From Ophioceras dolichostomum (taxonomy: Eukaryota > Ascomycota > Sordariomycetes > Magnaporthales > Ophioceraceae), in assembly GCA_003049485.1 (NCBI GenBank), contig PYST01000005.1:124001-188000 (forward strand): a stretch of 64,000 nucleotides of DNA, in the 5' to 3' direction. Shown one piece after another: positions 47,545 to 59,494 of this stretch. Position 1 is the first letter of the stretch. Each line of letters begins with the position of its first letter. The position numbers and the translations under genes were made by a program. The notes below the pieces were generated by a model. The model saw only the letters and a program-made list of their open reading frames with translations. It made no database searches and was not told the origin of the DNA.

Positions 47545-48601
47545 CTAGCCAACGTGGCCGGCCAGCCCTCCGCACTGCACTCTGCTCTCAATGAAAATGA
47601 TCTTGAGGTCCAACAGGACGGACGGGGTCTCCGGATTGTCAAGGACGAACTTGTACGCAGGGTCGTCGGCGAGCCGGGCGGAGGTGATGCGCACCAGGGG
47701 CCCCATCACGAGCTTACACACCTCGGCGTTTTCGGTGGCCTTGAACGCGTACCGGATGACGTGATGGTAGCCGGGCAACGGGTATCCGTTCATGGGGTTG
47801 TTGGCGTACGTCAACTCGGCCCGCAGCCGGCGGAGGTACTGGTCGACCATCTCGTCGGCGCCGAGCAGCTCGCCCAGCTTCAGGAGGTAGAGGTTGTGGA
47901 GGAGGGGCTGGATGCCAATCAGCGACGCGATCGGCTCCCGGAGGGTGGTGGCCTGCGCGAGGACGTCGGTGTCGGTTGTTGTGTTCCACGACTAGACGGG
48001 GTCTATCGGAGGCGGCGTGTCAGAGGCGTTGGACAGGTAGAGCTCTTCTGGAGTGTGGTTGAGTTTGCGTTAGTACTAGTAGACCTAAGTTGCATGTAGT
48101 CTCACCAACGGGGACATTCTCATGGCTCAATTTCCAAAATTCATAGGCCGCCAGCCGATGATGAGACTTACCACGAACATAATCAATCCATTCATCGGTA
48201 TCAATGTGAATGCCGGTATCGTAAAAGACGTCGAGCAGGGTGTCGATGTCGCCCGGAGCAGCCGCGATGCCGACGCAGGTTTTGCCCTGTGTGTGGATAT
48301 CGGATGCGTAGCCTTGGCAACTGCCTACCTAGGTAGTTTCGAGACCACAGATTTGCCATGAAATGAGACGAAATCAAGGTAAGAGAGACGAGGCTAATGT
48401 TGACAAAGGCGGGCGGTTACTTACAGCCTCCTCGAATATCTTGGCCAGGCCCGGGGCCTGTGGGAAGACGATCGCGGCGTGGAACTTCCACTCATGTCCG
48501 TCGAGGCCGAGGAGCGAGCGGTCCGCTAGAGACGTGTCGTGGCGGAGATACCGCATGAGAAGGCCGGATGGTACGGCCTTGGTGGTACTAGTAGTGCTCA
48601 T
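47545..48601 (-). pseudogene. BTB/POZ-like gene with an internal stop codon
   Basis: Three exons fit on the minus strand: 48601-48425, 48286-48172 and 48047-47545, all with standard splice sites and matching phases. Exon 1 gives a BTB-like opening (RHDTSLADRSLLGLDGHEWKFHAAIVF). Exon 2 holds DIDTLLDVFYDTGIHI. Exon 3 ends with LLHNLYLLKLGELLGADEMVDQYLRRLRAEL, the helical end of a BTB fold, and about 90 further residues. Exon 3 is interrupted by an in-frame TAG at 47992-47994, after IDPV. The frame is otherwise open for 148 codons to the next stop, so the break looks recent. BTB proteins act as protein-interaction modules. The alternative is an extra unrecognised intron over the TAG. Confidence 0.55.
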
Positions 48602-49493
48602 CTTTGAACTGGATGAATGAAGGAAGTGGCGATGATTTCCGTTCTGTTGGGATACTAAGGATGAAAGTGGGCGGGGAGTCAAGCAAAAACAGTTCTGGCG
48701 AGACGGGCAGAAAGTGCCAGTGGTTGGTTGGTGGGTTCGGTTTGAAAAATTCGAGAAATCGACTCACGGTAAAAAAACCTGGGAGTAAGTGCTCTTAGGG
48801 TAAGGACGGTAAGGTCAACATTGTGCTCGAGATCACTTCACCAGGGGGACCGCAGTCTTTCACCAACTGGCTTGCGGTGTCAAAACCTGACGATAGCAGG
48901 TAATTTAGCATGAAGGTGTTCATGAACATGACTGATGGTTCGGATTGGCGATGCTGTGGTTGGCAAACATGCAATGTGAGGCAAGGCAGCCACAATGAGC
49001 AGACATCAGCGCAAAGGTGGCTTGAATCGGAACAATGAAAGATATCTCCAACAAATAGAAAATCAATAGAATAGACAACGGTCGTTATGAAGTTGACTAC
49101 TTCAGAAACTGACAGGATTGGAGGCGGGTAGATTCATCTGATAGGTTGTTGCCTCTCCAGTTCGTGTGTTCATGGGGGCGGAGCTACACTACAACCGACT
49201 GTTTCGGGTGGCCTAGGATGCGTCGACCGGCAATTGCAGCGTCTGGTCGTCCGATTGGACCTGTAGCCGCCAGCTGAGAGTGGCTCTCCTTTTTTCTATC
49301 TGATTTCTTTACTCTTACCAGTGGTAGCTCTGTGGTACGTATTTTCGCCTGTCCGGCTGATGGGTACCTATATTGAGTTCCTCCCCCCATCTTCCCTTTT
49401 GCTCGTACATTTGGCCATTGCCTTCCATTCTAGTATTCTTTGTTGACCTGTGCCCCACCATCATTCGTCCAGGCATCAGCCATCTCTGCAGCC
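48602..49493. other. Divergent intergenic region
   Basis: Between the starts of the BTB-like gene (-) and the HET gene (+). No other gene seen; presumed promoters. Confidence 0.55.
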
Positions 49494-51815
49494 ATGGCCG
49501 ATACAGACAACGGCAATGATCAACCCCACCACGAGCCTCGCGACGGCCGCCAGGAACGACAACTCGTCCGACGCGACATGTCTGCAGCAATACCCGCCAC
49601 CCATCTGCCCGATGCAACTATCCCGGCCTCGGATGAGTCTCTCTGCAGCACCTGCTCCAAGGCTGTCGATATGATGGACAATATTAGCGCGGGTGTGATC
49701 CAGAGAAGCTATATGGGACCGAGTCTTCGATGCGGCTCGTTGCGAGAGTTGGCTTCGAGGCCGAAGTGCTCCCTGTGCCGCCTGATCTTGACAGGACTCC
49801 TTCTCACGGGCCCCGGACCACTGATGGGTGACGAGGGAGTGACAATCGATTTCTCCAACAGGCACAAGGGCATTCGTGGGAGCTTCAGGGCCACCGTCCC
49901 GCTCGCTCCAGAATCCGATCCGGTCAAGAGCTGTGTCATTGGTTCAGTGGGACAGGCTGGCTCAGATCTGCGGGGCGTGGGCGGCAGAGAGATCGATCCA
50001 AGCCTCATCAGAAGATGGGTGACTCTGTGCGAAGATCGACACGCCGGTTGTAGCCTTGCCGAGTTGTCGAAAACCCGGTTGGCGAATGAGCGCCCGAAGC
50101 CCCGGCTGAGGGCCATCGATGTGGAGGACAGCCGTGTCGTAGAGCTACCAGCGGGTGCGCGTTATATTACTCTCAGCTATGTCTGGGGCGATGTGCCCTG
50201 CGTACGCCTCACGCGGGCCAACCTCGACCGCTTGAGTGGGAAGGGCGGCATAGCGAGCGTCCAGGCAGAGATACCCCAGACGATCAGGGACGCTATGCTT
50301 CTCGTTGCAGCTGTCGGCGAGCGATACCTGTGGGTCGATGCGCTGTGCCTTGTCAGTGATGATGAGGCAGACATGACCGAGGGCATCGCATCCATGGACC
50401 TCGTCTACGAGCGTGCATGGCTCAATATCATTGCTGCCTCTGGGTTTGACGCCAGCGCCGGCCTGCCCGGAGTACGATTTGGATCCCGCCGATGCTTCCA
50501 AGCCAGGGAGACGATCCGACCGGGACTTTCTATGGCAGCACGGTGTGACGCATCAACGTGGCTACGGACTTCCAGGCACGCGACGAGAGGATGGACGTAA
50601 GTCGGACAAATCACATTTCCGGCTGCCTTCCGTGGCCCCGTACGGTCCGGCCGGTTACTACAGTCTAGTTTTGCCGGTTATATGTGAGTTATCTGACATC
50701 ATCATGCAAGCCACAGGTTCCAAGAAGAGCGGCTCGCCCGACGCAGCGTGGTGTTTGTCAACCAGCAAGTCTACTGGATGTGCCAGACCTTGGAATGGAG
50801 CGAGGATACCACGGGGGACGAGAACCCGGACTTTTTCTGGGAACCTCTGGCAGAGGACTCCCCTCCTCCTAGAAGCTACGAGTCTTGGGATGTCGACGTC
50901 ACACTGTATCCGTGGTCAACTCTGCATCGCGATATGATGGCGTACACCTCCCGGCGACTTACTAGGGAAAGCGACGTGCTCAACGCCTTCGCCGGGGTAC
51001 TCAACCGCTTCTCGGAGGTCATCGGCGGGAGCAGTGTTCTGCACGGTCTCCTCGAGTCCGCGTTCGACATCTCGCTCCTCTTTGTCAGACTTCCGCTTCC
51101 TAGTCAGTCGGCTAGCGCGACCTCCTCCTCAGTCGCTCCGCGACGATCGGGCTTCCCCTCCTACTCATGGGTAGGATGGAGGGGCACTATCAGCACCGCC
51201 TTCCGGATCTTGCGACGCGTTCAGTTCTATGATTCTCGCGAGGATATCATACATGATTGGCTCAGCCACGAGACCTGGATACAGTGGTACCGGATCGAAC
51301 GTGATGGCACCTCTTCTCTCATCGGCCCGGCGCGGGACGCCACGTCCAGTGATCGCAGGTTTCGCAGATTCGCCACCGCAGGTACGATGGCAAGGCAGCC
51401 GACGGATGTGGAAACCAAGGCCCGACTGGTACCGGAAGAGTACTGCCTGCTCGACTTTTGGACGCTCGTGCTGCCCCTGCAGCTCACTCGCAACGGCTAT
51501 GTCCTTGACTCCAAAGGCCGGCGTGTGGGCTGGGCGGCCTTGGACTGTGAGGAAAACACCGGGGAGGGTAACGCGACGGCAAGAGAATTCCTCGCGCTCT
51601 CCCGCGTTACGCAGCTGGTGGACTACGGGGTTCTGCCAGGGATTCCGGAAGACGCTATAGACATCCTCCGCGGCCATGAGGATTCGTACTGGATCATGGC
51701 CGTCTCCCGTCCAGGGCCGATCTCGGAACGTATCGGGTTGGGGATCGTCCTAAAGTCCGCCTTGGACTCGTGCTGCGATCCCGGGGTGCGGTGGAAGGAG
51801 GTTTTGCTGGGCTGA
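49494..51815 (+). CDS. HET-domain (heterokaryon incompatibility) protein
   Basis: Two exons (49494-50596, 50717-51815) give 733 residues. The HET domain starts at about residue 224 with YITLSYVWGD and continues through IPQTIRDAMLLVAAVGERYLWVDALCLV and MDLVYERAWLNIIAASG, the three conserved blocks of the family. The junction creates RGWTFQEERLARRSVVF, the usual W-T-x-QE block after HET, which confirms the intron. The N-terminal ~220 residues carry a CSTCSKAVD...CSLCRLIL pattern common ahead of HET domains. The long C-terminal half is typical of the family and of unknown role. HET proteins trigger cell death when incompatible hyphae fuse. The ATG at 49494 is the first methionine that leaves a normal-length leader. 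Confidence 0.88.
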
Positions 51816-52598
51816 TGAGCACCTCTCGGCATGTACGCATGTACTACGGACTAGGCACTTACGGAATACCTGCATCTGACCTTACAAATCTTGAAGGAAT
51901 CTTGTCTCTGGCTGAACTGAGCATCTCATAGCTGAGAGATGCAAGGTACCCTCCGCATTGGGCATGGCATAATTTTGGCGTGATAGGAAAGCAAAAGGAA
52001 AATGGCGCCTGTAGAATCTGTCGTGGAGAGAGCATCGTGGGGAATCCATGGATATCATCAGCGCATCCCTGAGGCACGATCACACCCCGCGCGCCCACCA
52101 AGCCCAGTAGGGAAAACTACTCGAGCTCCCACTTTCCGCTTTCGAAAGGACCATGCCGAAAGCAGGCCTCCATAGCGCCGATTGCGAAGTCAGACGCTGT
52201 TTGTGTTTCTCAAAGCCAAGCAAAGAAGGGTCGTATCCGTCCCGCTTCTCCCGCGTTGACATGCAGTAGCGGTGGCTTACGAGAGGGGCTGGAAGAACCT
52301 CGCTACCACCCGTCAATCCGGGGCATCAACTTGGCCAGGTCGGGGAATCAGACAATGTCCACATGTGATGACCCACTTGCATCATCAACGAAATCTCCCA
52401 GAGTCCGAGGACGACCGCGTCCCAAAGATCGCGTCACCGGCTGGCACTCTTGGCTGGGCTGACCGGTTCAACTGGCTCTGCTGCTTTTACATAAATATCG
52501 AGGACTCGCGGCATTGAGTAGAAGACGATGGAGGAGGGCAGCAGCCGTCACCCACTTACGCCTTCGTTGGTGTCCCGTTTCTCGACGAGACGCCCGCC
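51816..52598. other. Intergenic, no gene seen
   Basis: 3' flank of the HET gene and promoter of the GMC oxidoreductase. A TACATAAATATCG stretch at 52488-52500 could be its TATA element, about 100 bp before the ATG. Confidence 0.5.
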
Positions 52599-54549
52599 AT
52601 GAAGCACTTGGCTCTCTACCTCTCGCTCGCCCTGGGCAGCATCTCGACGGCTTCGTGCGACTCGAGCAGCCAGGAACGACTGTTATCTAGCTCTTTCGGA
52701 TACCCCGGGTTTGACGCCACCTTCGACTATGTGGGTAAGTACAGAGAGAGAAATCACCTTGCGGAGCGAGAAACATGAACATCATCCTCAACAAGAAAAA
52801 TCCAAACTGACAGCAGCCCCAATGGCAGTCATCGGCGGCGGCACGGCCGGCCTGACCCTCGCGTCCCGCCTGGCCCTAGCCTCCAAGTCCGTCGCCGTCG
52901 TGGAGGCAGGCGGTTTCTACGAGGTCGAGAACGGCAACAACTCGGTCGTCCCGCTCCTCTCCCTGACCGGCATCGCCTTCATCGACCCAACCGCGTCCTT
53001 CCTCCCCCAACCCCTGATGGACTGGTCGCTCGTGACGGAGCCTATCCCCGGCGCGAACGGCAGGCAGGTGCACTACGCGCAGGCCAAGACGCTGGGCGGC
53101 AGCAGCGCCATCAACACGATGAGCTACATCCGCGGCACGAAGGGCTCGTACGGCCTATGGGCCTCAGCCGTCAACGATTCCGGCTACACGTGGGACGCGA
53201 TGCTGCCGTACTTCAAGAAATCCGCAAAGCTCACCGCTCCCGACACGGCGAAGAGGAACAACAACAACGTGACCGTCATCTACGACCCGGCGGCGTTTTC
53301 CTCCAAAGGAGGCCCCCTCGAGGTCTCGTGGAACAACTGGGTCGACCCGACGCTGACCTGGATGGCCAAAGCCGTCAACCAAGCCGGCCTGCCCATCAGC
53401 CCGACGGGGTTCCACAGCGGCTCGCTCGTGGGCTACGGCAGCTGGGTGCCCTCGACGATCGAGCCCAAGCGCGCGACGCGCTCGAGCAGCGAGAGCAGCT
53501 TCCTGCAGAAGGCCATCGCCGATACGGACAGGATCACCGTGTACACGCACACAAGCGCGGTCAAGATCCTCTTCAACGGCACGACGGCCACGGGCGTGCG
53601 CGTCAGCACCCAGGGGCAGGAATACACCCTCAGCGCGCGCAACGAGGTCGTCCTCAGCGCCGGCACGTTCAACTCGCCCAAACTGCTGATGCTCTCGGGC
53701 GTCGGGCCCGCAGCGGCACTAGCCGCGCACTCCATCTCCCCCCTCGTAGCCGACCTCCCGGGCGTGGGCCAGAACCTCTACGACCCTGTCCAGATCTTCA
53801 TGTCGTACCCGGCCGTCACGCCCTCGGGCCAGACCTTGACCCTCAACCCGAACCTCGTGCAGGGCTTCAAGAAGCAATACCTCTCCAACGGCGCGGGGCC
53901 CTTCTCCTCAGCGGCGGGATTCCTCGCCAACGAGCGCGTGCCCCCTTCGCTTCGCTCGACGCTCAGCAACGCCACACTCGCGAAACTCGCCACCTACCCT
54001 TCTGATTTCCCCGAGCTGAGCTACATCGTCGGCTCCTTCCCCGGCGCGGACCTCACCACCTACGCGACATCGAGCGTGTTCGCGCCCATAGTCTTCTCGC
54101 GGGGCAACGTGACGCTCCGCAGCGCGGACCCGGCCGATAACCCCGTGATCAGCCCGAACTGGTTCTCCGATCCGGCGGACATTGAGCTGCTAGTCGCGGG
54201 ACTCAAGAGATTGAGAAACGACGTCTGGCGGACCGCGGCCGCGAACGCGACGAAAGGAGGGCCGGAGCTGCAGCCTGGTGCCGGGGTCGTGACGGACGCG
54301 CAGCTGGAGGAGTATATCAGGGCGAATGCGATACAGATCTGGCATGCGAGTTCGACGTGCAGGATGGGGAAGGCGAGCGAGGTGCAGGCGGGGAAAGCGG
54401 TTGTCGATGGGAAGGGGAGAGTGTATGGCGTTAGTAGGCTGAGGGTCGTGGACGCGAGCGTTTTCCCGTTCGGCATGCCGGGTCATCCGCAGGCGGCGGT
54501 TTATGCGCTAGCGGAGAAGATTGCGGACGATATTCTTAATGGGCGCTGA
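52599..54549 (+). CDS. Secreted GMC-family FAD oxidoreductase
   Basis: Two exons (52599-52734, 52829-54549) give 618 residues. Exon 1 encodes a signal peptide (MKHLALYLSLALGSISTASC) and runs to FDYV; the junction restores VVIGGGTAGLTLASRL, the FAD dinucleotide-binding loop (about residues 46-60). Further family blocks: GGSSAINTMSYIRG, VVLSAGTFNSPKLLMLSGVGP (second GMC signature), LPGVGQNLYDPV, and the C-terminal active-site region with HASSTCRMG and FPFGMPGHPQAAVYALAEKIADDI. The family includes glucose, aryl-alcohol and choline-type oxidases and dehydrogenases, often supplying H2O2 outside the cell; the substrate is not inferable here. Length is normal. It is convergent with the OHCU decarboxylase gene, with only about 210 bp between stops. 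Confidence 0.9.
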
Positions 54550-54760
54550 ATGGGGTGGGTGGTCGAGAGAAAGGATCGCTGGGTTGTAAAGAGGGTGGTG
54601 GAACGAGAAGAAAAGTCCCCGAGGAACAGGCGTATAGAATAGAACATCGTAATCTATTGTTGTATCAAGGAAAGGAGATGTAGACAAGCTCGAAGTCGCC
54701 CCCTGTGTCTATGGAATCGTTTCGCGAAAAAAAAAATCGTAGCCAGTCAAGGAGGAAGAA

Positions 54761-55515
54761 TCAACCCGCTTTCGCATGTAGCAGCTTCGCAGCTCGATCT
54801 TTCGCGATATCGCACATGGCCTACGGAGAAGTTGGGCACATATCAGTCTTCGGGCTCGAGGCAACGTTTAGGGCAACCAATAAACCAATAAAGAGGGGGC
54901 CGGGCCGACCTGACTTACCTGGATGGTCTCCTTCTCCTCGGCGTCTGCATCCCCCCGATCTATCCTCGCCCCCATCTCCCGCATGATCTCGCCCCTGCCC
55001 CGCCCGTTCACGAAACACACAAATATGAGGCCAGGGAACTTCGCCTCGTACTCAGTGTTCAGCCTCGCCAGCCTCTCGGCCGTCGCCGCCCCTTCTCCTT
55101 CGCCACCAGCCGCCTTATGCAGATTAGCCTGCTCGGCCCTGCTCTGCGCGCTCTCAACCTTCTTCTCGCCTAGACGCGGGTGCGCGCCCAGGATGGCGAG
55201 CAAAGGGGCGCGCGCCGTCGGGTCCGTGGCTGCGGCGTGCACCCCCAGCTGGCCCTGCACCTCGAGGAGCCTGTCCCGTACCGTGTCGATCAGCTCCGCG
55301 TAGGAGGCGAAGGTGATGGTGTTGATTAGGGGGAGCGCGAGGGAGTGCAGGTGCGTGCAGGGCTCGAAGAGCAGGTTGAGCGTCGCGATCTGCTGGGCGG
55401 CGCCGAGGGAGGGGAGCGTCGCGATGGGGGGGAGCTGGCCGGGAGTGGGAGCGGCTTCAGGGGCTGTCGGAGGTGGGGTCGGGAGCGGGATGGAGTCTGG
55501 GCTGCTGGAGTGCAT
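54761..55515 (-). CDS. OHCU decarboxylase (urate catabolism)
   Basis: Two minus-strand exons (55515-54919, 54820-54761) join in phase 0 to 218 residues. The family signature is the C-terminal block ARLNTEYEAKFPGLIFVCFVNGRGRGEIMREM...ARI, with LLAILGAHPRLGEKK upstream (the His-Pro-Arg-x-Gly site) and FASYAELIDTVRDRL near the start. The short last exon completes the terminal helix (AMCDIAKDRAAKLL). The enzyme decarboxylates 2-oxo-4-hydroxy-4-carboxy-5-ureidoimidazoline to S-allantoin in purine breakdown, usually in peroxisomes or cytosol. No C-terminal SKL-type peroxisome signal is seen; the protein ends KAG. The first ~35 residues are Pro/Ala-rich and not part of the fold. Confidence 0.85.
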
Positions 55516-56403
55516 TGTCTGGCGTGTTAAGAGTTGCCTGGTCTATTCCCAAACACGAGCGGTACGGTTGTGATCGAAGAGTCACGGTAGCGAAGGTCTT
55601 GAGAAAGTGAAAGTGTACCTAGAGAGGACGAGGCATTTACCCAAAACTCCGAAGCTCCGCGTCCTGTCTTCAGGCTTAGTCGCGCTGCGTCATTGTGGCC
55701 CTTATCTTATCTCTGCCTCTTGGCCCATATTGTCACCACAGAGTCAGACGAACGAGTAGGTCGGTCCGACATGTTCAAGAAGAATGACCCTACCTGATCA
55801 TCCTACGATGGCGTCGCCGATGACGAGAACCATCGCGTTTCGAGGAGCGGCACAGCGAAACACATCGTAGCATCTTTGCTGGAGGATGTAAACCTCCATG
55901 GAGATAGGATGCCGTGGTTGTTGCGAAATCCGAAGGCAGGTCCACATCTAAGCAGACGTGGCGGCTATCGCAACACTTCGAACGCAAGCATCGAGAGACA
56001 GATCTCTTCCTATGATCCATTTTTTCAATGTATACGACGGTAGCCGCCTGCCACCGCGCAAGCCGGTGATGTTACTAGCGAAGAGTCATTGAAGTCCTTT
56101 TCGTAAGCTCAGGGGTTTTGGGAGCCTAAGTCTCTCCGACTCAGGTTCTTACGGCCGACTTTTTCTTAGTGGTCGGTGCTCGGACTCGGGTTATGGCGGG
56201 CGCTTGAGACCACAAAGCGCAAAAGCCGACTCCACGGATCCTCCGACTTCACCTTCATAACACGGCTCGATCGCTCCCTCCTCGTCTACTTGGCCTTTCT
56301 TGGCCCGACCGGCACCGGGAGTCCATTTCGCACCGGCAAAGAACCGCACATGGGCTGAACGGAGCCGGCCCGATCCACCTTCTCCCTTTTTTCCTTTGTC
56401 AAG
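55516..56403. other. Divergent intergenic region
   Basis: Promoter space between the OHCU decarboxylase (-) and the Zn2Cys6 regulator (+). No gene seen. Confidence 0.55.
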
Positions 56404-59400
56404 ATGGCCGATGCCGAACAACCGCCAGTCCAGGTTCGGCGGCGAAGGAGGCCCGCTGTGTAAGCCCAAGCTCGCCAACCACCCGAAGCACAACCCCCCA
56501 CAAGCCTTAGTCAGGACCAACTCAGAACCACAAAGCTTGTATCTTTTGTCCCCACGTCCCAGTTGGTTTGTGTGTGTCTCGCCAAGCTGACCAAGAAAGG
56601 GGAATTTGTCCCGCGACAGGACCTGTACTCTATGTCGGAGGCGGAAGATCAGGTGTGATCGCGAGAAACCATGTGGCAACTGCGTGCGGTCGCGGACGGG
56701 GGACTGCGTGTACGCAGAGCCCACCTATCCGACGCCGTTGTCAATGGGCCCTCCCTCGAGAGTGGCTCGGGAAATCAGCCAAGGGTCCAGTGCCTCGGAA
56801 GCCTCAGGCCTGCTCAGCTCGAGCCAAGCGTCTACTGTTGCTGCTGCTCATCCCCAGGCAATGGCCTTTCAGGTAGCCAGTCTGGGCTCGGCTTCTACTC
56901 ATACGCCATCTTCAGCCAGCGTCCCGTCGCCTTCTGATCAGAGAGACCCCGAGTCCTTGAGACGCACCATCAGCAAGCTGGAGAGACGTCTCGCGGTGAT
57001 GAGCCAGTCGAGTTCGAGTCCCAGTGGTACGAGCGCCAGTGGCCTCAGTCTGCACCACGAGGTCACGGCTGCGATGGACGCTGCCGCCGCCACGCCTCGG
57101 TTCACCGTCGTTGGAGCGAGACTTGGGCCGAGACCCAACCATCCGGAGTACATGAAGTACATGAAGTTCCACGAACTTCGTAGGAAGGACCATGACTCCA
57201 TCGTCCGTAGCGTTCAGCACAAGACTCGTTTGTTCGGTCAGACCCATTGGATGAACGTGGTCGCCATGGTAAAACCTGCCCGCTTCCCCTGCTCGCTCCC
57301 TTTTCCTCTTAACAGTGCTTCCGTTCCCGAAACCTGTGGCCTACCTACTCTTTATGTCGTGTATCACCTGCTATAGCTGAAATTTGACTGACATGACCTC
57401 CTCGTTCTCGCATCTAAAGCACAAGGACATCTACATGCTCGAACCGGCCTTCCGAGACAACTGTTCCAAGGTCTTCACCGACATGCAGCGATGCAAGGTC
57501 CTCGCCAAGAAGATCAAAAACCAGCGGATGCCAGCATGGCCCACCCCTCCGACGACCGACTTGCCGCCAAAAGCCACGGCCGATGCCCTTGTCGAATGCT
57601 ACCTGCGGACCTCCGAGACCGTCTACCGGATCTTGCACATACCCACCTTCAGGCGCGACTACGAGGCCGTGTGGTCGACAGCTGCAAGACCGTCCTCTCC
57701 TGCCAGTCTCGCCATGCCCCCACCAGCGACGACACCACCCGGCCCCGGATTCCTGGTGCTTCTGAAGCTCGTACTCGCCATCGGGGCCACTACCTTCGAT
57801 CCGCACTTTTCCATGCGGACGGCGGCTATCCGATGGGTCTGCGAAGCCCAGTGCTGGCTGGCGTCGCCGAACTTCAAGTCGCAACTAGGGATGCAGTCTT
57901 TGCAGACCCACGTCCTCCTTCTGCTCGCCAGAGAGGCCGTGGATATCAGCAGCGACTCGGTCTGGGTCTCGGCCGGTGACCTTCTCCGCCGGGCGGTGCA
58001 CATGGGCATGCACCGAGATCCGCGTGGGCACCTGCAGCTGTCGTCAACGTGGGGCAGCGGGGGCACCGTCTTCGCCACCGAGATGCGCCGGAGGCTGTGG
58101 AACACCATCCTCGAGATCGCGTTGCAGACGAGTCTTGCCTGCGGTGCGCCACCCCTACTCTCTCTTGACGACTTCGACGTAGAGCCACCGGGGAACTACG
58201 ATGACGATCAGCTGCTTGTCCTTTCTGTCGCTGAAGGCGAGGGGAGCCATGTCCAGAGGCCGGACGACCGCAAGCTTACCCAAACATCTGTCGCGAGAGC
58301 ACTCCGCAGGACTTTCTCTGCTCGTCTCGCCGTCGTCAAGTTCTTAAACGGCATCAACTCCTGTGGTTCATACGAGGAGACTCTGCGTCTGGACTCTGAG
58401 CTGAGGGCATCCTATAAATCTCTTCGCGACATTCTCCACAGCCGCGGCAGCGGAGGAGGAGCCACAGAGCAAGGAGGCTTCTCCGTGCCGCAGTTCGCTC
58501 TGCGCATGGTAGACTTTCTGATGCACAGCTACCTAATCGCCCTGCACGTTCCCTTCATGGAGCAGGCGTTGCAGGGCGGCCCCACCTTCGCCTTCTCCCG
58601 GATGGTGGTCAGCGAGACCTCGCTCAAGATCTGGCGTTCAGCTCGACCGGCCTGGCCGCGTCCCACCGCTGACCCCACCACCGCCACCGCCATGATAACT
58701 CCGGCGGGCCAGCAGGACATCATCTTCACGTACGGCGACAACGAAGACGACGACTTCGCCCGCTTCGTCCTCTGCGGCCACGGCTTCAACCGCGTCACCG
58801 CAACGCAGGCCGCGCTCCTCATCAGCCTTGAGCTCCGCACGCAGTTGCTAGAGTCGTACAGCCTGTGCGGAGACGGCGGCGTCGTCGGCGGGCCGACTTC
58901 ATCTTCTTCTTCCAGCGGCAGCAGACCAGTGCCGCGGCCCGATCTACTATCTGCGGTCGAGGACGCGAGGGAGTGGAGCCTCGCGTGCGTCGCGGACGGG
59001 GACACGAACGTCAAATGCTACGTGCTCATGTGCGCCGTAGCCGCCCAGATCGACTGCCTCGTCAAGGGGCTCGACAGGGAGGAGACCGGCCGCGCGCTCG
59101 TCAAGGCCTCGGAGGACGCGGCGGATAGGAGCCTGCCCATCCTAGAGGCTATGGCGGCGATGCCCTGTGCCATTAATGAGAGGGCGGACCATAACATGAT
59201 GGCCGCTGCTGCCTTCGACACGCCTCCCGGGATGGGGGAGGAGTGGGACTTTTTGGTGCGTACCTGCTTAGCTGCCTCCTACCTCCCTGCTGGAGTGATG
59301 CTCAACTCACGCAGCGCCCTTATCCTCTCCAACACTTCTGCGAAGGCCCCTTTCCTAACTGACGCGATGCTTTTGCGCAGGTTGCGGACTCGATGCTCAA

Positions 59401-59494
59401 CTCGGGCGGCATGGGCGGCGACTGGTCAAACTACTGGAACATCGACCCAGGGCCAGGCAACGCGCCCACTGTGACAACGGGAGCACCATTATGA
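56404..59494 (+). CDS. Zn2Cys6 transcription factor with Fungal_trans domain
   Basis: Four exons (56404-56459, 56620-57268, 57420-59255, 59381-59494) give 884 residues. The tiny first exon encodes MADAEQPPVQVRRRRRPAV, and its junction restores the zinc cluster TCTLCRRRKIRCDREKPCGNC with the sixth Cys at about 48 (spacing C-x2-C-x6-C-x5-C-x2-C-x7-C). A Ser-rich linker and a short coiled stretch (LRRTISKLERRLAVM) follow. The middle-homology domain carries VYRILHIPTFRRDY, LLRRAVHMGMHRDP and EMRRRLWNTILEIALQTSLACGAPPLL. The end reads GDWSNYWNIDPGP. It is a nuclear DNA-binding activator or repressor. Its target is unknown; it is divergent from the urate-pathway gene, which permits but does not show regulation of it. 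Confidence 0.9.

Noticed and set aside
53157..54005. A 282-codon plus-strand ORF inside the GMC gene
   Set aside because: Alternate frame of exon 2; no motif, while the GMC frame carries all family signatures.
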